Positions 37,271-48,943 of a stretch of 64,000 bases of DNA are shown here, one piece after another (position 1 is the stretch's first letter; each line of letters starts with the position of its first letter). Both the position numbers and the translations under genes were made by a program. Location: positions 99,011 through 163,010 of the forward strand of contig NZ_JAKEVD010000003.1 in NCBI RefSeq assembly GCF_022398325.1. The letters run 5' to 3'. The notes beneath the pieces are model-generated. The model saw nothing but the letters and a program-made list of their open reading frames with translations. It had not been told where the DNA came from and made no database searches. This stretch comes from Shewanella sp. Isolate13. GTDB lineage: Bacteria; Pseudomonadota; Gammaproteobacteria; Enterobacterales; Shewanellaceae.

Positions 37271-37298
37271 CAAAAAGTAAGGGCGGCTAACGCCGCCC
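37271..37298 (-). terminator. Terminator-like stem-loop between infB and rbfA
   Basis: GGGCGGC / GCCGCCC, perfect 7-bp GC stem with a 4-nt loop, followed on the minus strand by TTACTTTTTG. The position inside a co-directional operon suggests partial termination or processing. Confidence 0.65.
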
Positions 37299-37318
37299 CC
37301 ATAAATACTGAGACAGGT

Positions 37319-40000
37319 TTACAATGTACGTGCTATCTCAACGGTCTCGAAGACTTCAATCTGATCGCCAACTCTGACGTCATTATAGTTCTTCACACCG
37401 ATACCACATTCCATGCCGTTACGAACTTCGTTAACGTCATCTTTAAAGCGACGAAGTGATTCAAGCTCACCTTCGTAGATAACGATGTTGTCACGTAGTA
37501 CGCGAATTGGTGCGCTACGCTTAATGGTACCTTCAGTAACCATACAACCAGCAATTGCACCAATCTTAGGCGATTTAAACACGTCACGAACTTCAGCAAG
37601 ACCAATGATCTCTTGTCTGAATTCTGGTGCAAGCATACCACCCATTGCGTCACGCACTTCATCAATTAACTGATAGATGATGCTGTAGTAACGTAGGTCA
37701 ACACTTTCGCTATCAACAACTTTACGCGCCTGTGCATCAGCACGAACGTTAAAGCCGACCATAATTGCGTTAGACGCTGCAGCTAGGCTTGCATCAGTCT
37801 CGGTTAAACCACCTACACCGCGAGCAATAATATTCACTTTAACTTCGTCAGTCGATAGTTTATCTAGTGAATCAGCAATCGCTTCAAGTGAACCTTGAAC
37901 GTCAGCTTTAAGTACCAAGTTAAGTTCTTTAACTTCGCCTTCAACCATGTTGGCAAACATGTTTTCAAGCTTAGACTTCTGCTGGCGAGCCAACTTAACG
38001 TCACGGAACTTACCTTGACGGTATAGTGCAACTTCACGTGCTTTACGCTCGTCGCGTACAACGGTCGCTTCGTCACCCGCTGATGGCACACCTGATAGAC
38101 CTAAGATCTCTACAGGGATAGATGGACCCGCTTCAGTAATAGACTTACCGTTCTCATCTTTCATTGCACGGACTTTACCGTACTCTAGACCACACAGAAC
38201 GATATCGCCTTGCTTCAAGGTACCTTCTTGTACAAGTACTGTTGCAACTGGACCACGGCCTTTATCTAGCTTAGATTCAACAACAACACCCGCAGCCATA
38301 CCTTCACGAACAGCTTGCAGCTCTAGTACTTCAGCTTCAAGAAGAATACCTTCTAGTAGCTCGTCGATACCTTGACCAGTCTTAGCTGAAACGTGAACAA
38401 ACATGTTGCTTCCGCCCCAATCTTCAGACATTACGCCGTGCTGAGATAGCTCAGACTTCACGCGATCTGGATCAGCTTCTGGCTTATCGATCTTGTTCAC
38501 AGCAACAATCAGTGGAACGCCACCGGCTTTTGCGTGTTGAATCGCTTCGATTGTTTGAGGCATAACACCATCGTCAGCCGCAACAACTAGAATTACGATA
38601 TCGGTAGCCTTAGCACCACGAGCACGCATTGCTGTAAATGCAGCGTGACCAGGGGTATCTAAGAAAGTGATCATACCGTTGTCGGTTTCAACGTGGTATG
38701 CACCTATGTGCTGAGTAATACCACCCGCTTCACCTGAAGCAACTTTCGCACGGCGAATGTAGTCAAGTAATGAAGTCTTACCATGGTCAACGTGACCCAT
38801 GATGGTAACAACTGGTGCACGAGGCTCAACCTTAACGTCACCGTTACGGTCAGCAAGTACTTGGTGCTCTAATTCGTTTTCACGGGTTAGAATTACCTTG
38901 TGGCCCATCTCTTCAGCAACAAGCTGAGCAGTTTCTTGGTCCAGTACTTGGTTAATCGTCACCATAGAGCCCATCTTCATCATCTGCTTGATGATTTCAG
39001 TAGCTTTAATAGACATCTTAGAAGCAAGCTCTGCAACAGAAACCGTTTCACCGATACTTACGTCAGCTTTAACTACTGCTGCAGGCTTAGTGAACGCGTG
39101 ATCCATTGACTCAGGAGCAACGCTACGATTGTTGCGAGCGTTACGTGGGTTACGGCTATCACGACGGTTATCTTTACCACCGCGCTTACCTTTGCCTTTA
39201 CCCATAGGGCTGCCGCTATTGGCATCGTTACCCGCTTTTGCTGCTGGCTTACGAGTACGACGACCACGCTTTTCAGCGTTTGCATCGGCAGTATCTTCAG
39301 CCGCACGCGCTTCAGAAGATGTTGTCACGTGGTGATCTACACTCTTCTCAGCTTCTTTACGGGCTTTTTCTTCTTCAGCCCAACGCTTCTCGTTTTCTTC
39401 AGCTAAGCGACGCGCTTCTTCAGCAGCGGCGCGAGCTTCTTCGTCAGCCTTGGCTTTAGCAGCAGCTTCTTGTGCAGCTAATAACTTAGCTTCTTCAGCT
39501 TTAGCTTGTTTCTCGTCTGCAGTTTCTGCAACAGGCTTCGCTACTTGAGCTTTCGCCTTCGCTTCGGCTTCTGCTTTAGCCTTTGCTTTAGCTTCTGCTT
39601 CGGCCTTAGCTTTCGCCTCAGCTTCTGCTTTTGCTTTCGCCTCGGCTTCTGCAGCAGCTTTCGCTTCCGCCTCAGCCTTAGCTGCTAATTCAGCTTCAGC
39701 CGCTGCGTCACGCTTAACGAAAGTACGCTTCTTACGCACTTCAACTTTAACGTCTTTTGATTGACCGCCGCTACCCGCAACGCTCAATGTCGAAACTGAC
39801 TTACGCTGTAATGTCATTTTCGTTGGGGCAGAATCGCCACCATGCTGCTTCTTAAGAAAATCGAGTAGCTGTTGCTTCTCTGATTCAGAAACGGTATCCG
39901 TTGCAGTTTTCTTAATACCTGCTTGTGAAAACTGCTCGACCAAGCGTTCAGCGCTCTTCCCTACTTCTTTGGCCAATTTATCTACTGTAGTATCTGCCAT
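37319..40000 (-). CDS. infB: Translation initiation factor IF-2
   Basis: An 893-residue GTPase that brings fMet-tRNA to the 30S subunit. The N-terminal IF2-N helix motif is followed by a long region of Ala/Glu/Lys repeats (about 95-230, units such as A-K-A-E-A-E) and a basic stretch. The second IF2-N motif precedes the G domain: G1 is G-H-V-D-H-G-K-T at 402-409, G3 is D-T-P-G-H, G4 is N-K-I-D. Domains II-IV follow. Length resembles E. coli IF-2 (890). It is 27 bases after nusA. Confidence 0.98.
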   Translation of the reverse strand: MADTTVDKLAKEVGKSAERLVEQFSQAGIKKTATDTVSESEKQQLLDFLKKQHGGDSAPTKMTLQRKSVSTLSVAGSGGQSKDVKVEVRKKRTFVKRDAAAEAELAAKAEAEAKAAAEAEAKAKAEAEAKAKAEAEAKAKAKAEAEAKAKAQVAKPVAETADEKQAKAEEAKLLAAQEAAAKAKADEEARAAAEEARRLAEENEKRWAEEEKARKEAEKSVDHHVTTSSEARAAEDTADANAEKRGRRTRKPAAKAGNDANSGSPMGKGKGKRGGKDNRRDSRNPRNARNNRSVAPESMDHAFTKPAAVVKADVSIGETVSVAELASKMSIKATEIIKQMMKMGSMVTINQVLDQETAQLVAEEMGHKVILTRENELEHQVLADRNGDVKVEPRAPVVTIMGHVDHGKTSLLDYIRRAKVASGEAGGITQHIGAYHVETDNGMITFLDTPGHAAFTAMRARGAKATDIVILVVAADDGVMPQTIEAIQHAKAGGVPLIVAVNKIDKPEADPDRVKSELSQHGVMSEDWGGSNMFVHVSAKTGQGIDELLEGILLEAEVLELQAVREGMAAGVVVESKLDKGRGPVATVLVQEGTLKQGDIVLCGLEYGKVRAMKDENGKSITEAGPSIPVEILGLSGVPSAGDEATVVRDERKAREVALYRQGKFRDVKLARQQKSKLENMFANMVEGEVKELNLVLKADVQGSLEAIADSLDKLSTDEVKVNIIARGVGGLTETDASLAAASNAIMVGFNVRADAQARKVVDSESVDLRYYSIIYQLIDEVRDAMGGMLAPEFRQEIIGLAEVRDVFKSPKIGAIAGCMVTEGTIKRSAPIRVLRDNIVIYEGELESLRRFKDDVNEVRNGMECGIGVKNYNDVRVGDQIEVFETVEIARTL

Positions 40001-40027
40001 CTATAAAACTCCCCTCTGTTGATCGAC

Positions 40028-41527
40028 TTATGCTTCTTCGCCAAACCAACAGATATTACGGGCAGCCATAATTAGCTCACCTGCTTTTTCTTCTGTTAAT
40101 TCTTCAATTTCGATCAAATCATCAATGCCTTGTTCGGCTAAGTCTTCAAGCGTAATAACGCCTTTGCTTGCCATTACGAATGCCAAGTGTCTATCTAGAC
40201 CTTCTAACGCAAGAAGCTCTTCACTTGGTTCAGCACCGTCAAGTGCTTCTTCAGTCGCAAGTGCGCGAGTAGAGATCGCCGCTTTAGCGCGCTCTCTTAA
40301 TGACTCAACGATATCTTCGTCGAATCCATCAATTTCTAGTAGTTCTGATTCTGGTACGTACGCCACTTCTTCAAGAGAAGTAAAGCCTTCATCAGAAAGC
40401 AGTTGTGCAAACTCTTCATCAACGTCTAGTGCTTGGATGAATAGATTCACCACTTTAGCGCTTTCAGCCTGATGCTTAGCTTTCATATCATCAACTGTCA
40501 TTACGTTTAGTTCCCAACCAGATAGTTGAGTCGCTAGACGAATATTTTGACCGTTACGACCAATTGCTTGAGCTAGGCTGTCTGCTTCAACGGCGATATC
40601 CATTGAGTGGTTGTCTTCATCTACGATGATTGATGCCACGTCAGCAGGAGCCATACAGTTAATCACGTATTGTGCTGGGTTATCGTCCCAAAGTACGATA
40701 TCGACACGCTCACCACCAAGCTCGTTTGATACAGCTTGTACACGAGCGCCACGCATACCAACACATGCACCGATAGGATCGATACGACGGTCGTTTGACT
40801 TAACAGCGATCTTAGCGCGAGAACCTGGATCACGAGCTGCGCCCATGATTTCGATCATCTCGTCTTGAATTTCAGGTACTTCTACGCGGAATAGCTCAAT
40901 CAGCATATCTGGCTTAGTACGAGTCAAGAATAGCTGTGCACCACGTGCTTCAGGACGCACAGAGTAAAGCAATGCACGAACACGGTCGCCAGGACGGAAT
41001 GATTCACGTGAAATCAGATCTTCTTTAAACAGCACACCGTCGGCATTGTTACCTAGATCAACAACAACGCTTTCACGGTTGCTCTTCTTAACAACACCAA
41101 CGATCAATTCACCTTCACGGTCACGGAACTGATCGACAACCTGCGCACGCTCAGCTTCACGTACTTTTTGTACGATAACTTGCTTAGCTGTTTGAGTGGT
41201 GATGCGGTCAAATGCTACTGACTCAATCTCATCTTCGATGAAACCACCTAGCTCAACTTCTGGATCATCAAACTTCGCTGCTTCAAGCGTAATTTCACGG
41301 AATGGGTTCTCTAAAGGAACACCAGCGTCTTCTACTACCATCCAGCGACGGAAAGTTTCATACGCACCTGTTTTACGATCAATAGCAACACGAACGTCGA
41401 TATCACCTTCGTATTTTTTCTTGGTTGCTGTGGCTAGTGCAATCTCCAGCGCTTCGAAAATCTTCTCGCGCGGTACACCTTTCTCATTTGAAACCGCCTC
41501 AGCGACTAGCAGAATCTCTTTATTCAT
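40028..41527 (-). CDS. nusA: Transcription elongation/termination factor NusA
   Basis: A 499-residue RNA-polymerase-binding factor controlling pausing, termination and antitermination. Order: N-terminal polymerase-binding domain (1-130), S1 (about 135-200), two KH domains ('[20 protein letters not shown]' near 255, and '[20 protein letters not shown]' near 320), then two acidic C-terminal repeats (about 360-495) found in enterobacterial-type NusA. Length fits E. coli (495). Between rimP and infB in the conserved operon. Confidence 0.98.
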   Translation of the reverse strand: MNKEILLVAEAVSNEKGVPREKIFEALEIALATATKKKYEGDIDVRVAIDRKTGAYETFRRWMVVEDAGVPLENPFREITLEAAKFDDPEVELGGFIEDEIESVAFDRITTQTAKQVIVQKVREAERAQVVDQFRDREGELIVGVVKKSNRESVVVDLGNNADGVLFKEDLISRESFRPGDRVRALLYSVRPEARGAQLFLTRTKPDMLIELFRVEVPEIQDEMIEIMGAARDPGSRAKIAVKSNDRRIDPIGACVGMRGARVQAVSNELGGERVDIVLWDDNPAQYVINCMAPADVASIIVDEDNHSMDIAVEADSLAQAIGRNGQNIRLATQLSGWELNVMTVDDMKAKHQAESAKVVNLFIQALDVDEEFAQLLSDEGFTSLEEVAYVPESELLEIDGFDEDIVESLRERAKAAISTRALATEEALDGAEPSEELLALEGLDRHLAFVMASKGVITLEDLAEQGIDDLIEIEELTEEKAGELIMAARNICWFGEEA

Positions 41528-41554
41528 TGTCTTGCCTCGTTCACCTTGAATTCA

Positions 41555-42010
41555 TCAAAACTTAGCGATTAAGTTGCCTTTACGGATATTATCCAAAGCA
41601 ACGATCAGTTCGTTCCCATCTACCGACAGATTAAGCATTTGCCCATCAACGCCAGTAACGGTGCCTTTTAAATTACGACTGCCAGCTACTGGCATCGTTA
41701 ATTGTACTTTTACGGTCTCCCCGATGTAGGCCTTGTACTGCTCTGCAGTAAACAGAGGTCTATCAACACCTGGAGAAGAAACTTCTAATGTGTATTCTGT
41801 GGAGATTGGATCTTCAACATCCATAACAGCACTAACTTGGCGGCTGGTTTCAGCACAATCTTCGATGAAGATGCCTTTTTCATTGTCTATATATAAACGC
41901 AAGATAGAATGCTTGCCTGCTTGAATATATTCCAAACCCCAAAGCTGATGCCCTAATGCTTCAACTGGCGCTTTGAGCATCTCTACCAGTTTGCGTTCTA
42001 ATGTAGCCAA
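41555..42010 (-). CDS. rimP: Ribosome maturation factor RimP
   Basis: 151 residues; assists 30S maturation. The motif '[14 protein letters not shown]' is the family hallmark. The start is taken as TTG at 42010 (L/M-A-T-L-E-R-K): GGGGG lies 8 bases upstream and length then equals other Shewanella RimP. Using the upstream ATG at 42064 would read through a terminator-like hairpin. The GTG at 42019 would overlap the ribosome binding site. It heads the protein-coding part of the operon. Confidence 0.93.
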   Translation of the reverse strand: MATLERKLVEMLKAPVEALGHQLWGLEYIQAGKHSILRLYIDNEKGIFIEDCAETSRQVSAVMDVEDPISTEYTLEVSSPGVDRPLFTAEQYKAYIGETVKVQLTMPVAGSRNLKGTVTGVDGQMLNLSVDGNELIVALDNIRKGNLIAKF

Positions 42011-42024
42011 GGTTAACACCCCCA

Positions 42025-42052
42025 GAAAAACAAAAAAGGGCCTAATAGCCCC
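42025..42052 (-). terminator. Second terminator-like element directly before rimP
   Basis: On the minus strand GGGC / GCCC with a 6-nt loop, followed by TTTTTTGTTTTT and then the rimP ribosome binding site. Weak stem but a strong U-tract, so an attenuator is plausible. Confidence 0.5.
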
Positions 42053-42096
42053 AGTACACGTCACACTCGGTGACAGTTTTATAAGTTCCAGATAAC

Positions 42097-42120
42097 AAAA
42101 AACCCCGTAATGACGAGGTT
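42097..42120 (-). terminator. Terminator after the tRNA genes
   Basis: On the minus strand AACCTCG pairs with CGGGGTT (one G-U pair) around a 6-nt loop and is followed by TTTTTTG. It lies about 50 bases after tRNA-fMet. Partial read-through into rimP is expected. Confidence 0.75.
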
Positions 42121-42172
42121 GATATATCCAGAACCTGTAACAGTATAGAAATAAATTTCTTTACTGGGAAGC

Positions 42173-42249
<77 letters not shown>

Positions 42250-42352
42250 ACAACTTGTGCAAGTATATTGAGAAACCTCGTCACTTGCAATAATAAAGGA
42301 CTCTTTAGCCTCTTTATTATCCTCGATTTCGTCATTAACGAAACCAGGGATT

Positions 42353-42438
42353 TGGTGCGGATGGAGGGACTTGAACCCTCACGAGCATAGCTCACCACCC
42401 CCTCAAGATGGCGTGTCTACCAATTCCACCACATCCGC
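42353..42438 (-). tRNA. tRNA-Leu (GAG)
   Basis: 86 nt with encoded CCA, a long variable arm (type II tRNA) and GGTTCAAGTCC in the T arm. The anticodon loop reads TTGAGGG, giving GAG. It corresponds to E. coli leuU, also between secG and metY. It precedes tRNA-fMet by 103 bases on the same strand. Confidence 0.96.
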
Positions 42439-42467
42439 ATAAAACCGTGGTTTGACTGTTTTTAATT

Positions 42468-42532
42468 AACTGCTACGTATAAGAGGTTAATAGCAGTTTT
42501 ACAGTCGGTATCAATCGTTGTCGATTGATACC
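42468..42532 (-). other. Two tandem stem-loops between secG and tRNA-Leu
   Basis: GGTATCAATCG / CGATTGATACC (42507-42532) is a perfect 11-bp stem with a 4-nt loop. AACTGCTA / TAGCAGTT (42468-42498) is an 8-bp stem with a 15-nt loop. Neither has a U-run on the minus strand, so they look like processing signals separating mRNA from tRNA. Confidence 0.6.
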
Positions 42533-42552
42533 ATCATAAGTTTCCTTATGAG

Positions 42553-42888
42553 TTAGTCAGGGATTTTGTCTTCTGACTTTTCAGCTTCTTGCTGAACTTG
42601 TTCTACAACTTGAGCTGCATCGCTTCCTAAATCGTCCCATGCACCTTCAGCTTTAGAGTGATTCGCACTTAGGTTACCGATAGTAAGGCTTAGTGCAAAA
42701 AACGCTACTGCTAGAATCGCAGTTGAACGAGTCAAAAAGTTACCAGAACCAGATGAACCGAACAGAGTACCTGAAGCACCGGCGCCGAAAGAGGCCCCCA
42801 TGTCAGCACCTTTACCTTGCTGGATTAAGATCAGGCCAACTAGACCAATCGCAACCAACAAGTAAACAACCATTAGAACTTCATACAT
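42553..42888 (-). CDS. secG: Protein translocase subunit SecG
   Basis: A 111-residue inner-membrane protein of the SecYEG channel. Two helices (about 5-20 and 52-70) flank the signature '[22 protein letters not shown]' region with its conserved [10 protein letters not shown] loop. The C-terminal tail is acidic. It starts 1 base after the tpiA stop, so translation is probably coupled. The order tpiA-secG-tRNA-rimP is conserved in Shewanella. Confidence 0.95.
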   Translation of the reverse strand: MYEVLMVVYLLVAIGLVGLILIQQGKGADMGASFGAGASGTLFGSSGSGNFLTRSTAILAVAFFALSLTIGNLSANHSKAEGAWDDLGSDAAQVVEQVQQEAEKSEDKIPD

Positions 42889-42889
42889 A

Positions 42890-43672
42890 TTATGCGCTCA
42901 TCGCTATCGTACATAAACTGAGAAATTCGGTAGCATTAAGGCTTACACCGCCAATCAAACCACCGTCTACATCAGGTTGAGCAAACAAGTCTGCTGCATT
43001 ACTCGGTGTTACGCTACCACCGTACAAAATCCTGATGTTTTCTCCGATAAATGGAGATACTTCAGAGAGGCGTTTGCGAATAAACGCATGAACTTCTTGA
43101 GCCTGCTCTGGCGTAGCGCTCTTACCTGTTCCCACTGCCCATAACGGCTCGTAGGCGATAATCGCGTTGTCAAAAGCCATGGTGCCATTCTTTTCGATGA
43201 CCACGTCTAACTCTTCAGCAATCACTTCAAAAGTGCGTCTTGCTTCACGAGCTGGACCCGACTCACCAACACATAATATTGGGGTCAAACCATGTTTCTG
43301 AGCGGCAGCAAATTTCTCTGCTACAATATTACTCGTCTCTCCGTACATACGGCGACGTTCTGAATGCCCGATAATAACATATCGGCATCCTGAATCCTTT
43401 AACATCTGACCAGATATTTCACCAGTATAGGCACCGAAGTCATGTTGACTAAGGTTCTGAGTTCCCATTCTGACTAAGCAACCATTTAAGGTCTCTTTAT
43501 TTTCATCTAGTAGCTGTCGAACACTCTCTAAGTAAATAGAAGGTGGACACAAGACCACTTCCACTGAATCATCTTGGAGCTTGGTAGCGAACTTTTTGAA
43601 TAGCTCTTGCGCCAACTGCGCACTGCCGTTCATTTTCCAATTACCAGCAACCATGGGACGTCTAAGTGCCAT
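42890..43672 (-). CDS. tpiA: Triosephosphate isomerase
   Basis: A 260-residue TIM-barrel enzyme of glycolysis and gluconeogenesis. N-K/W-K-M-N-G near residues 11-16, the catalytic His in I-I-G-H-S-E-R-R (about 98-105) and the catalytic Glu in [12 protein letters not shown] (about 168-179, loop 6) are all present. Length is normal (E. coli 255). The ATG is preceded by GGAG. Confidence 0.98.
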   Translation of the reverse strand: MALRRPMVAGNWKMNGSAQLAQELFKKFATKLQDDSVEVVLCPPSIYLESVRQLLDENKETLNGCLVRMGTQNLSQHDFGAYTGEISGQMLKDSGCRYVIIGHSERRRMYGETSNIVAEKFAAAQKHGLTPILCVGESGPAREARRTFEVIAEELDVVIEKNGTMAFDNAIIAYEPLWAVGTGKSATPEQAQEVHAFIRKRLSEVSPFIGENIRILYGGSVTPSNAADLFAQPDVDGGLIGGVSLNATEFLSLCTIAMSA

Positions 43673-43870
43673 TACTGTCTCCTTTGAAAGCGGCGTGAAT
43701 AATAGCGAACCACTTATGAACTTACAATACCTAAAGGCGTTATTTTTTCATAATCTTGGCGAGAACGCGCACTTTTTACGCGACCACTATCCCAATGACA
43801 CGATTAAACATCAATTTGCAGAATATTTAATCGCGACATAGCTTCAACACCGTTGTTAATCCATTAATTA

Positions 43871-45208
43871 CTAAACTAAATTGCGTACTGCATCGGCAAT
43901 ATAATTAGCATATTCAGTTACTGCAACTTGGTCATCACCTTCAACCATCACTCGCAATAGTGGTTCAGTACCCGACTTACGCAGCAATACTCGACCACGC
44001 GCGCCTAGCTTTTGCTCTACTTCAGCTTGCGCAGCGAGAACGACTTCAGAAGCTAACGGATCGCTGTCGCCTTCGAAGCGAACATTAACTAACACTTGCG
44101 GCAACATTTTAATATCCGCAGTTAACTCTTCAAGGGTGGCATTTTGGCGCTGCATAGCAGCCAACACCAAGATACCCGCGACAATACCATCGCCAGTCGT
44201 ACCATGATCTAAATTCAAGATATGACCTGAGTTTTCACCGCCGATACGCCAATCATGCTCTTTGAGTAACTCCATCACGTAACGGTCGCCAACTTTCGAG
44301 CGAACAAATGGAATATCAAGTGCTTGCAGCGCAAGATCTAGACCTAGGTTAGACATCAAGGTGCCAACCACACCACCGCGAAGCACACCACGCTTTTGTG
44401 CATCGCAAGCAAGAATATACAGGATTTCATCGCCATCGATTACGCGGCCATGACGGTTAACCATCATGATACGGTCACCATCGCCATCGAGCGCAATACC
44501 TAAATCGGCATTTTCAGCCAATACCGTTTCACAGATCTGCCCCATAGATGTCGCACCAACTTTATCGTTGATGTTCAATCCATTTGGCTTATCACCAATC
44601 GCAATGACTTCGGCGCCTAGCTCTTTAAATACACTTGGAGCGATGTGATATGTTGCGCCGTGAGCACAGTCAACCACAATCTTTAGTCCGCTAAGGGTCT
44701 GCTCAGCTGGAAAGTGACTCTTACAGTATTCAATATAACGACCAGCGGCGTCATCGATACGGGCAACTTTACCTAGCAAGTGCGACTCTACGCAAGTTAA
44801 CGTCTTTTCGAGTTCCGCTTCAATCTCAAGTTCGACGTCATCATCGAGCTTACTACCGTCATTAGCGAAAAACTTAATGCCGTTATCATAATAGGGATTA
44901 TGGGAAGCACTGATCACGATCCCCGCCTCGGCACGGAATGTACGTGTTAAGTATGCTACAGCAGGCGTTGGCATAGGACCAATCAGCATCACATCGAGGC
45001 CCGCAGCAGAAAGGCCAGCTTCTAGTGCCGACTCAAAGAGGTAACCCGAGATCCGGGTATCTTTGCCTATGATCACCTTCTGGGTACCAGCACGAGATAA
45101 CACACGACCTGCTGCCCAACCAAGCTTAAGCGCAAGCTCCGGGGTCATCTTACCTGCCCCTACCTTGCCACGAATACCGTCTGTTCCGAAAAATTGTCTT
45201 TGCTTCAC
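43871..45208 (-). CDS. glmM: Phosphoglucosamine mutase GlmM
   Basis: A 445-residue mutase making glucosamine-1-phosphate for peptidoglycan and LPS. The phosphoserine is S102 in S-A-S-H-N-P, the same position as in E. coli. The metal loop D-G-D-G-D-R and the sugar-binding G-G-E-N-S-G-H are present, and the C-terminal phosphate loop is [10 protein letters not shown]. It starts 98 bases after folP on the same strand, the usual ftsH-folP-glmM order. Confidence 0.97.
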   Translation of the reverse strand: MKQRQFFGTDGIRGKVGAGKMTPELALKLGWAAGRVLSRAGTQKVIIGKDTRISGYLFESALEAGLSAAGLDVMLIGPMPTPAVAYLTRTFRAEAGIVISASHNPYYDNGIKFFANDGSKLDDDVELEIEAELEKTLTCVESHLLGKVARIDDAAGRYIEYCKSHFPAEQTLSGLKIVVDCAHGATYHIAPSVFKELGAEVIAIGDKPNGLNINDKVGATSMGQICETVLAENADLGIALDGDGDRIMMVNRHGRVIDGDEILYILACDAQKRGVLRGGVVGTLMSNLGLDLALQALDIPFVRSKVGDRYVMELLKEHDWRIGGENSGHILNLDHGTTGDGIVAGILVLAAMQRQNATLEELTADIKMLPQVLVNVRFEGDSDPLASEVVLAAQAEVEQKLGARGRVLLRKSGTEPLLRVMVEGDDQVAVTEYANYIADAVRNLV

Positions 45209-45306
45209 TTGAACTCCAAACTCAATAATCAGGTAGATCTAAATCCATTGATTCTACCGTAAAAAATACTAACCCTAGCTGAACGGCTGGCCTGTAAAGC
45301 CCTGTG

Positions 45307-46149
45307 CTAAGCTAAAGTTTTAAAATTCTTGGCAGCGTCTAACACCGCTATCATGTCACAGGTCTCTTGTACGTCATGAACCCGCACTATCTGAGCACCC
45401 GCTTGTATTGCCAGCATATTACCAGCAAGTGTGGCACTTAATCTTTGTGATACCTCACGTCCAAGTAATTGACCGAACATGCTCTTACGGGATAATCCCG
45501 CAAGCACTGGTAAATTGAACGTGGAGAACTCAGCCATCCGATTGAGTAATTCATAATTATGAGCTAATGACTTACCAAACCCAAATCCAGGGTCTAGCAC
45601 AATATGCTCTCGCTTTATTCCTGCAGCAATACAGGCATCGATTCGTTCACTAAAAAACGCACTGACATCACTTACCACATCATCATAATATGGCGCATCC
45701 TGCATGGTTCTTGGCTGCCCCTGCATATGCATCAAACACACTGGCACATTGAGCTTTGCGGCGGTTTCTAATGCTTCAGGCTCTTGCAAGGCTCTTACAT
45801 CATTAATCAAATGAGCGCCGGCTCTAACCGCTGCCAACATGACGTCGGCTTTACTGGTGTCGATAGAGATCCACACATCATGATTACGGCTAACATATTC
45901 AATTAGAGGCAACACACGTGCTAATTCATCATCAACCGACACATCTTTCGCACCGGGACGGGTAGACTCACCACCGATATCGATGATTTTTGCGCCCTGG
46001 GCCACCATTAAATCGGCTTGCTTGCAGGCTGTTTCAAATGATGAATATTCGCCACCATCAGAGAAGGAATCAGGCGTAACATTTAAGATCCCCATCACGA
46101 CAGGAGAACTCAAATCAAGCAGGTTTTGACCGCTGGTTAATATAGACAA
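45307..46149 (-). CDS. folP: Dihydropteroate synthase
   Basis: A 280-residue TIM-barrel enzyme of folate synthesis, the sulfonamide target. Signatures are G-I-L-N-V-T-P-D-S-F-S-D-G-G (about 20-33) and D-I-G-G-E-S-T-R-P-G (about 57-66); the C-terminal 'VRVHDV' is typical. The start is TTG with GGAG 7 bases before it; no ATG is close. The terminator after ftsH lies just upstream, so folP is expected to be expressed from read-through or its own promoter. Confidence 0.96.
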   Translation of the reverse strand: MSILTSGQNLLDLSSPVVMGILNVTPDSFSDGGEYSSFETACKQADLMVAQGAKIIDIGGESTRPGAKDVSVDDELARVLPLIEYVSRNHDVWISIDTSKADVMLAAVRAGAHLINDVRALQEPEALETAAKLNVPVCLMHMQGQPRTMQDAPYYDDVVSDVSAFFSERIDACIAAGIKREHIVLDPGFGFGKSLAHNYELLNRMAEFSTFNLPVLAGLSRKSMFGQLLGREVSQRLSATLAGNMLAIQAGAQIVRVHDVQETCDMIAVLDAAKNFKTLA

Positions 46150-46163
46150 AATAAAGCTCCGTA

Positions 46164-46196
46164 AACAAGAAAACCCCTAGACGGGGTTTTCTTTAT
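46164..46196 (-). terminator. Terminator between ftsH and folP
   Basis: AAAACCCC / GGGGTTTT with a 5-nt loop, plus flanking G-C and A/T pairs, 12 bases after the ftsH stop. It overlaps the folP leader, so termination may be partial. Confidence 0.8.
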
Positions 46197-46207
46197 CAAA
46201 CTAAAGA

Positions 46208-48160
46208 TTACTTAGCTGGAGATTCGTCAGCATCACTGACATTTGGCTTCTCTTCTTTAGCTTCCTTGATCTCTTCTTTCTTCTCAGATGAAGTGTTATT
46301 GCTGTCACTGTCGTTAGACTGCTGATCTTTTTGCCATTCGGCAGGCATACGCACTTCACGACGAGCCATCAAGTCATCGATCTGCTCAGAGTCGATAGTC
46401 TCATACTTCATCAATGCATCTTTCATTGCATGAAGAATGTCCATATTTTCGGTTAGGAAAGTATGCGCTCGACCATAGTTGGCATCGATAAGCAGCTTCA
46501 CTTCTGCGTCGATAATGCGAGCGGTGTCATCAGACATATGCTGAGATTTACCCATGCTACGCCCTAAGAACACTTCATTTTCATCTTCAGCGTATAGTAC
46601 AGGGCCCAGCTTCTCAGAGAAGCCCCATTGGGTCACCATGTTACGCGCAATAGAAGTGGCGTACTTAATGTCTTGTGACGCACCAGTAGAGACTTTCTCG
46701 CTACCGTAAATCAAGTCTTCCGCGATACGTCCACCGTAGGCAACCGAGATTTGACTCTCAAGTTTACGACGGCTCTGACTGATAGCATCGGCCTCTGGTA
46801 GGAAGAAGGTCACACCCAGTGCGCGACCACGTGGAATAATCGTTACCTTATGCACAGGATCGTGCTCTGGCACCAAACAACCCACGATTGCATGACCCGC
46901 TTCATGGTAAGCAGTCATCTCTTTCTCTTCTTCCGACATCACCATGGTACGACGTTCTGCGCCCATCATGATCTTGTCTTTTGCACTTTCGAACTCTTCC
47001 ATACCAACAACACGGCGGCTGTTACGAGCCGCGAATAGCGCCGCTTCGTTAACAAGGTTCGCAAGGTCAGCACCAGAGAAGCCTGGCGTACCACGGGCAA
47101 TGACACTTGCCTTAACGCCATCTGCCAAAGGCACTTTGCGCATATGAACTTTAAGAATTTGCTCACGACCACGCACATCAGGCAAACCTACAACCACTTG
47201 ACGGTCGAAACGACCTGGACGTAGCAGTGCAGCATCGAGTACGTCTGGACGGTTAGTCGCAGCGATAACGATAATACCTTCGTTACCTTCGAAACCATCC
47301 ATCTCAACTAGCATCTGGTTAAGTGTTTGCTCACGCTCATCGTGACCACCACCCACACCGGCGCCACGCTGGCGACCTACGGCATCGATCTCATCGATAA
47401 AGATGATACAAGGCGCAGACTTCTTCGCTTGCTCGAACATGTCACGCACACGAGATGCACCAACACCGACGAACATCTCTACGAAATCCGAACCCGAAAT
47501 AGTAAAGAAAGGAACCTTAGCTTCACCGGCAATCGCCTTAGCAAGCAAAGTTTTACCCGTACCTGGTGGGCCAACGAGTAGTACACCTGTTGGAATACGG
47601 CCACCCAGCTTCTGGAATTTAGTCGGCTCTTTTAGGTAATCAACCAGCTCTTTAACGTCTTCTTTCGCTTCGTCACAACCAGCAACGTCACCAAAAGTCG
47701 TCTTGATCTGATCTTCGCTCATCAACTTGGCTTTACTCTTACCAAATGACATTGCGCCTTTACCGCCCCCGCCTTGCATCTGGCGCATAAAGAAAATCCA
47801 TACACCGATAAGCAGTAGCATCGGGAACCAAGAGATAAAGATCTGGGTTAAGAAACCAGACTCCTCAGCCTCTTGTCCTTTCATCATGATGCCTTTACGG
47901 TCTAGATCGTTGATTAAATCAAGATCTGGCATCGGCATGATAGTGACAAACTTCTCGCCTGTAGTCGTTGTTCCTTCAATGGTACGCTGATCGCTTTTCA
48001 CTTCGACAGTACTAATCTGTCCAGAGCGAACATCGTCTAAAAAGGTTGAATAATCCATCTTCTGCTTGGTAGAAGAAGAGGGGGAATAGCCCTGAAAAAC
48101 TGACATCAACACAACGGCGATGACAACCCAGAGAATTAAATTTTTTGCCATGTCACTCAA
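46208..48160 (-). CDS. ftsH: ATP-dependent zinc metalloprotease FtsH
   Basis: A 650-residue membrane AAA+ protease that degrades misassembled membrane proteins and short-lived regulators. Two membrane helices (about 8-23 and 108-125) flank a small periplasmic domain. Walker A is G-P-P-G-T-G-K-T at 197-204, the second region of homology is [18 protein letters not shown], and the zinc motif is H-E-A-G-H at 419-423. The C-terminus is acidic and Ser/Lys-rich. The TTG at 48160 has AGAGG 9 bases upstream; the ATG at 48151 (M-A-K-N) is the alternative and matches the E. coli start. It follows rlmE by 60 bp. Confidence 0.96.
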   Translation of the reverse strand: MSDMAKNLILWVVIAVVLMSVFQGYSPSSSTKQKMDYSTFLDDVRSGQISTVEVKSDQRTIEGTTTTGEKFVTIMPMPDLDLINDLDRKGIMMKGQEAEESGFLTQIFISWFPMLLLIGVWIFFMRQMQGGGGKGAMSFGKSKAKLMSEDQIKTTFGDVAGCDEAKEDVKELVDYLKEPTKFQKLGGRIPTGVLLVGPPGTGKTLLAKAIAGEAKVPFFTISGSDFVEMFVGVGASRVRDMFEQAKKSAPCIIFIDEIDAVGRQRGAGVGGGHDEREQTLNQMLVEMDGFEGNEGIIVIAATNRPDVLDAALLRPGRFDRQVVVGLPDVRGREQILKVHMRKVPLADGVKASVIARGTPGFSGADLANLVNEAALFAARNSRRVVGMEEFESAKDKIMMGAERRTMVMSEEEKEMTAYHEAGHAIVGCLVPEHDPVHKVTIIPRGRALGVTFFLPEADAISQSRRKLESQISVAYGGRIAEDLIYGSEKVSTGASQDIKYATSIARNMVTQWGFSEKLGPVLYAEDENEVFLGRSMGKSQHMSDDTARIIDAEVKLLIDANYGRAHTFLTENMDILHAMKDALMKYETIDSEQIDDLMARREVRMPAEWQKDQQSNDSDSNNTSSEKKEEIKEAKEEKPNVSDADESPAK

Positions 48161-48220
48161 ATTACTCGACCTCTTTTAAAGTCTTTCGAAAACTAATGTT
48201 AGAGTACTTACGATAGATTA

Positions 48221-48850
48221 CTATAACTTGTAACCTGTCGCCACAAGATAGACTTCACGAGAACGTGGTCTCGAAGAATCTGGCTTACGTGTTTTAACGG
48301 TTTTAAACGCCTCTTTAACCGCTTTCATATATTCATCAAAGCCCTCCCCCTGAAAGACTTTAACTGCAAAGCTACCATTAGGTGCCAACACTTGATGACA
48401 CATATCTAACGCAAGCTCTACTAAATACATAGCGCGAGGCTGATCGACCCCACCTGAACCACTCATGTTTGGTGCCATATCGGATAATACAACATCAACC
48501 TTGGCATCGCCTACACGCGTGAGCAATGCATCTAGCACTTTCTCTTCACGGAAATCACCCTGTAGGAAGTCAACACCAACAATCGGGTCCATAGGTAAGA
48601 TATCACAAGCAATAACTTTACCACTGTCTCCAGCCAATTTAACGGCAATTTGAGACCAGCCACCCGGTGCGGCACCTAAATCAACAACCGTCATTCCCGG
48701 ACGAATGAGTTTATCTTTTTCCTGGATCTCTTCAATCTTAAAGGCCGCACGCGACCTTAAACCGCGCTTTTGCGACAGTTTGACATAGTGATCGTCGAAA
48801 TGTTCCTGCATCCAGCGAGATGAACTGGCTGTTCGTTTTTTTCCTGACAT
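48221..48850 (-). CDS. rlmE: 23S rRNA 2'-O-ribose U2552 methyltransferase RlmE (FtsJ)
   Basis: 209 residues, the usual length. It methylates U2552 in the A loop of 23S rRNA. The SAM-binding motif is [12 protein letters not shown]. The K-D-K-E catalytic set is represented by the N-terminal Lys, D in [10 protein letters not shown], Lys in V-K-V-F-Q-G and a C-terminal Glu. It is upstream of ftsH in the same transcript, a heat-shock operon in E. coli, and divergent from yhbY. Confidence 0.96.
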   Translation of the reverse strand: MSGKKRTASSSRWMQEHFDDHYVKLSQKRGLRSRAAFKIEEIQEKDKLIRPGMTVVDLGAAPGGWSQIAVKLAGDSGKVIACDILPMDPIVGVDFLQGDFREEKVLDALLTRVGDAKVDVVLSDMAPNMSGSGGVDQPRAMYLVELALDMCHQVLAPNGSFAVKVFQGEGFDEYMKAVKEAFKTVKTRKPDSSRPRSREVYLVATGYKL

Positions 48851-48887
48851 TTAAAATCCGCAACAAAATTGAGAGTTACACAAAGAC

Positions 48888-48916
48888 TATATAAGGGTAG
48901 AATAGCGGGTTTTCAA
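48888..48916 (-). promoter_or_regulatory. Predicted rlmE-ftsH promoter
   Basis: On the minus strand TTGAAA (48911-48916) and TATATA (48888-48893) are 17 bases apart, a near-consensus sigma-70 pair. The same -35 followed 13 bases later by CCCTTATAT also resembles a sigma-32 heat-shock promoter. It lies 38-66 bases before the rlmE start codon. Confidence 0.6.
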
Positions 48917-48943
48917 CAGTAACTCAGCATAAAGTTGGTATAA

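Noticed and set aside
39310..39720. Repetitive DNA in infB that could be mistaken for a tandem-repeat locus or CRISPR
   Set aside because: It is in-frame Ala/Glu/Lys codon repetition of the IF-2 N-terminal region, normal for the family; units are not spaced by unique sequence.
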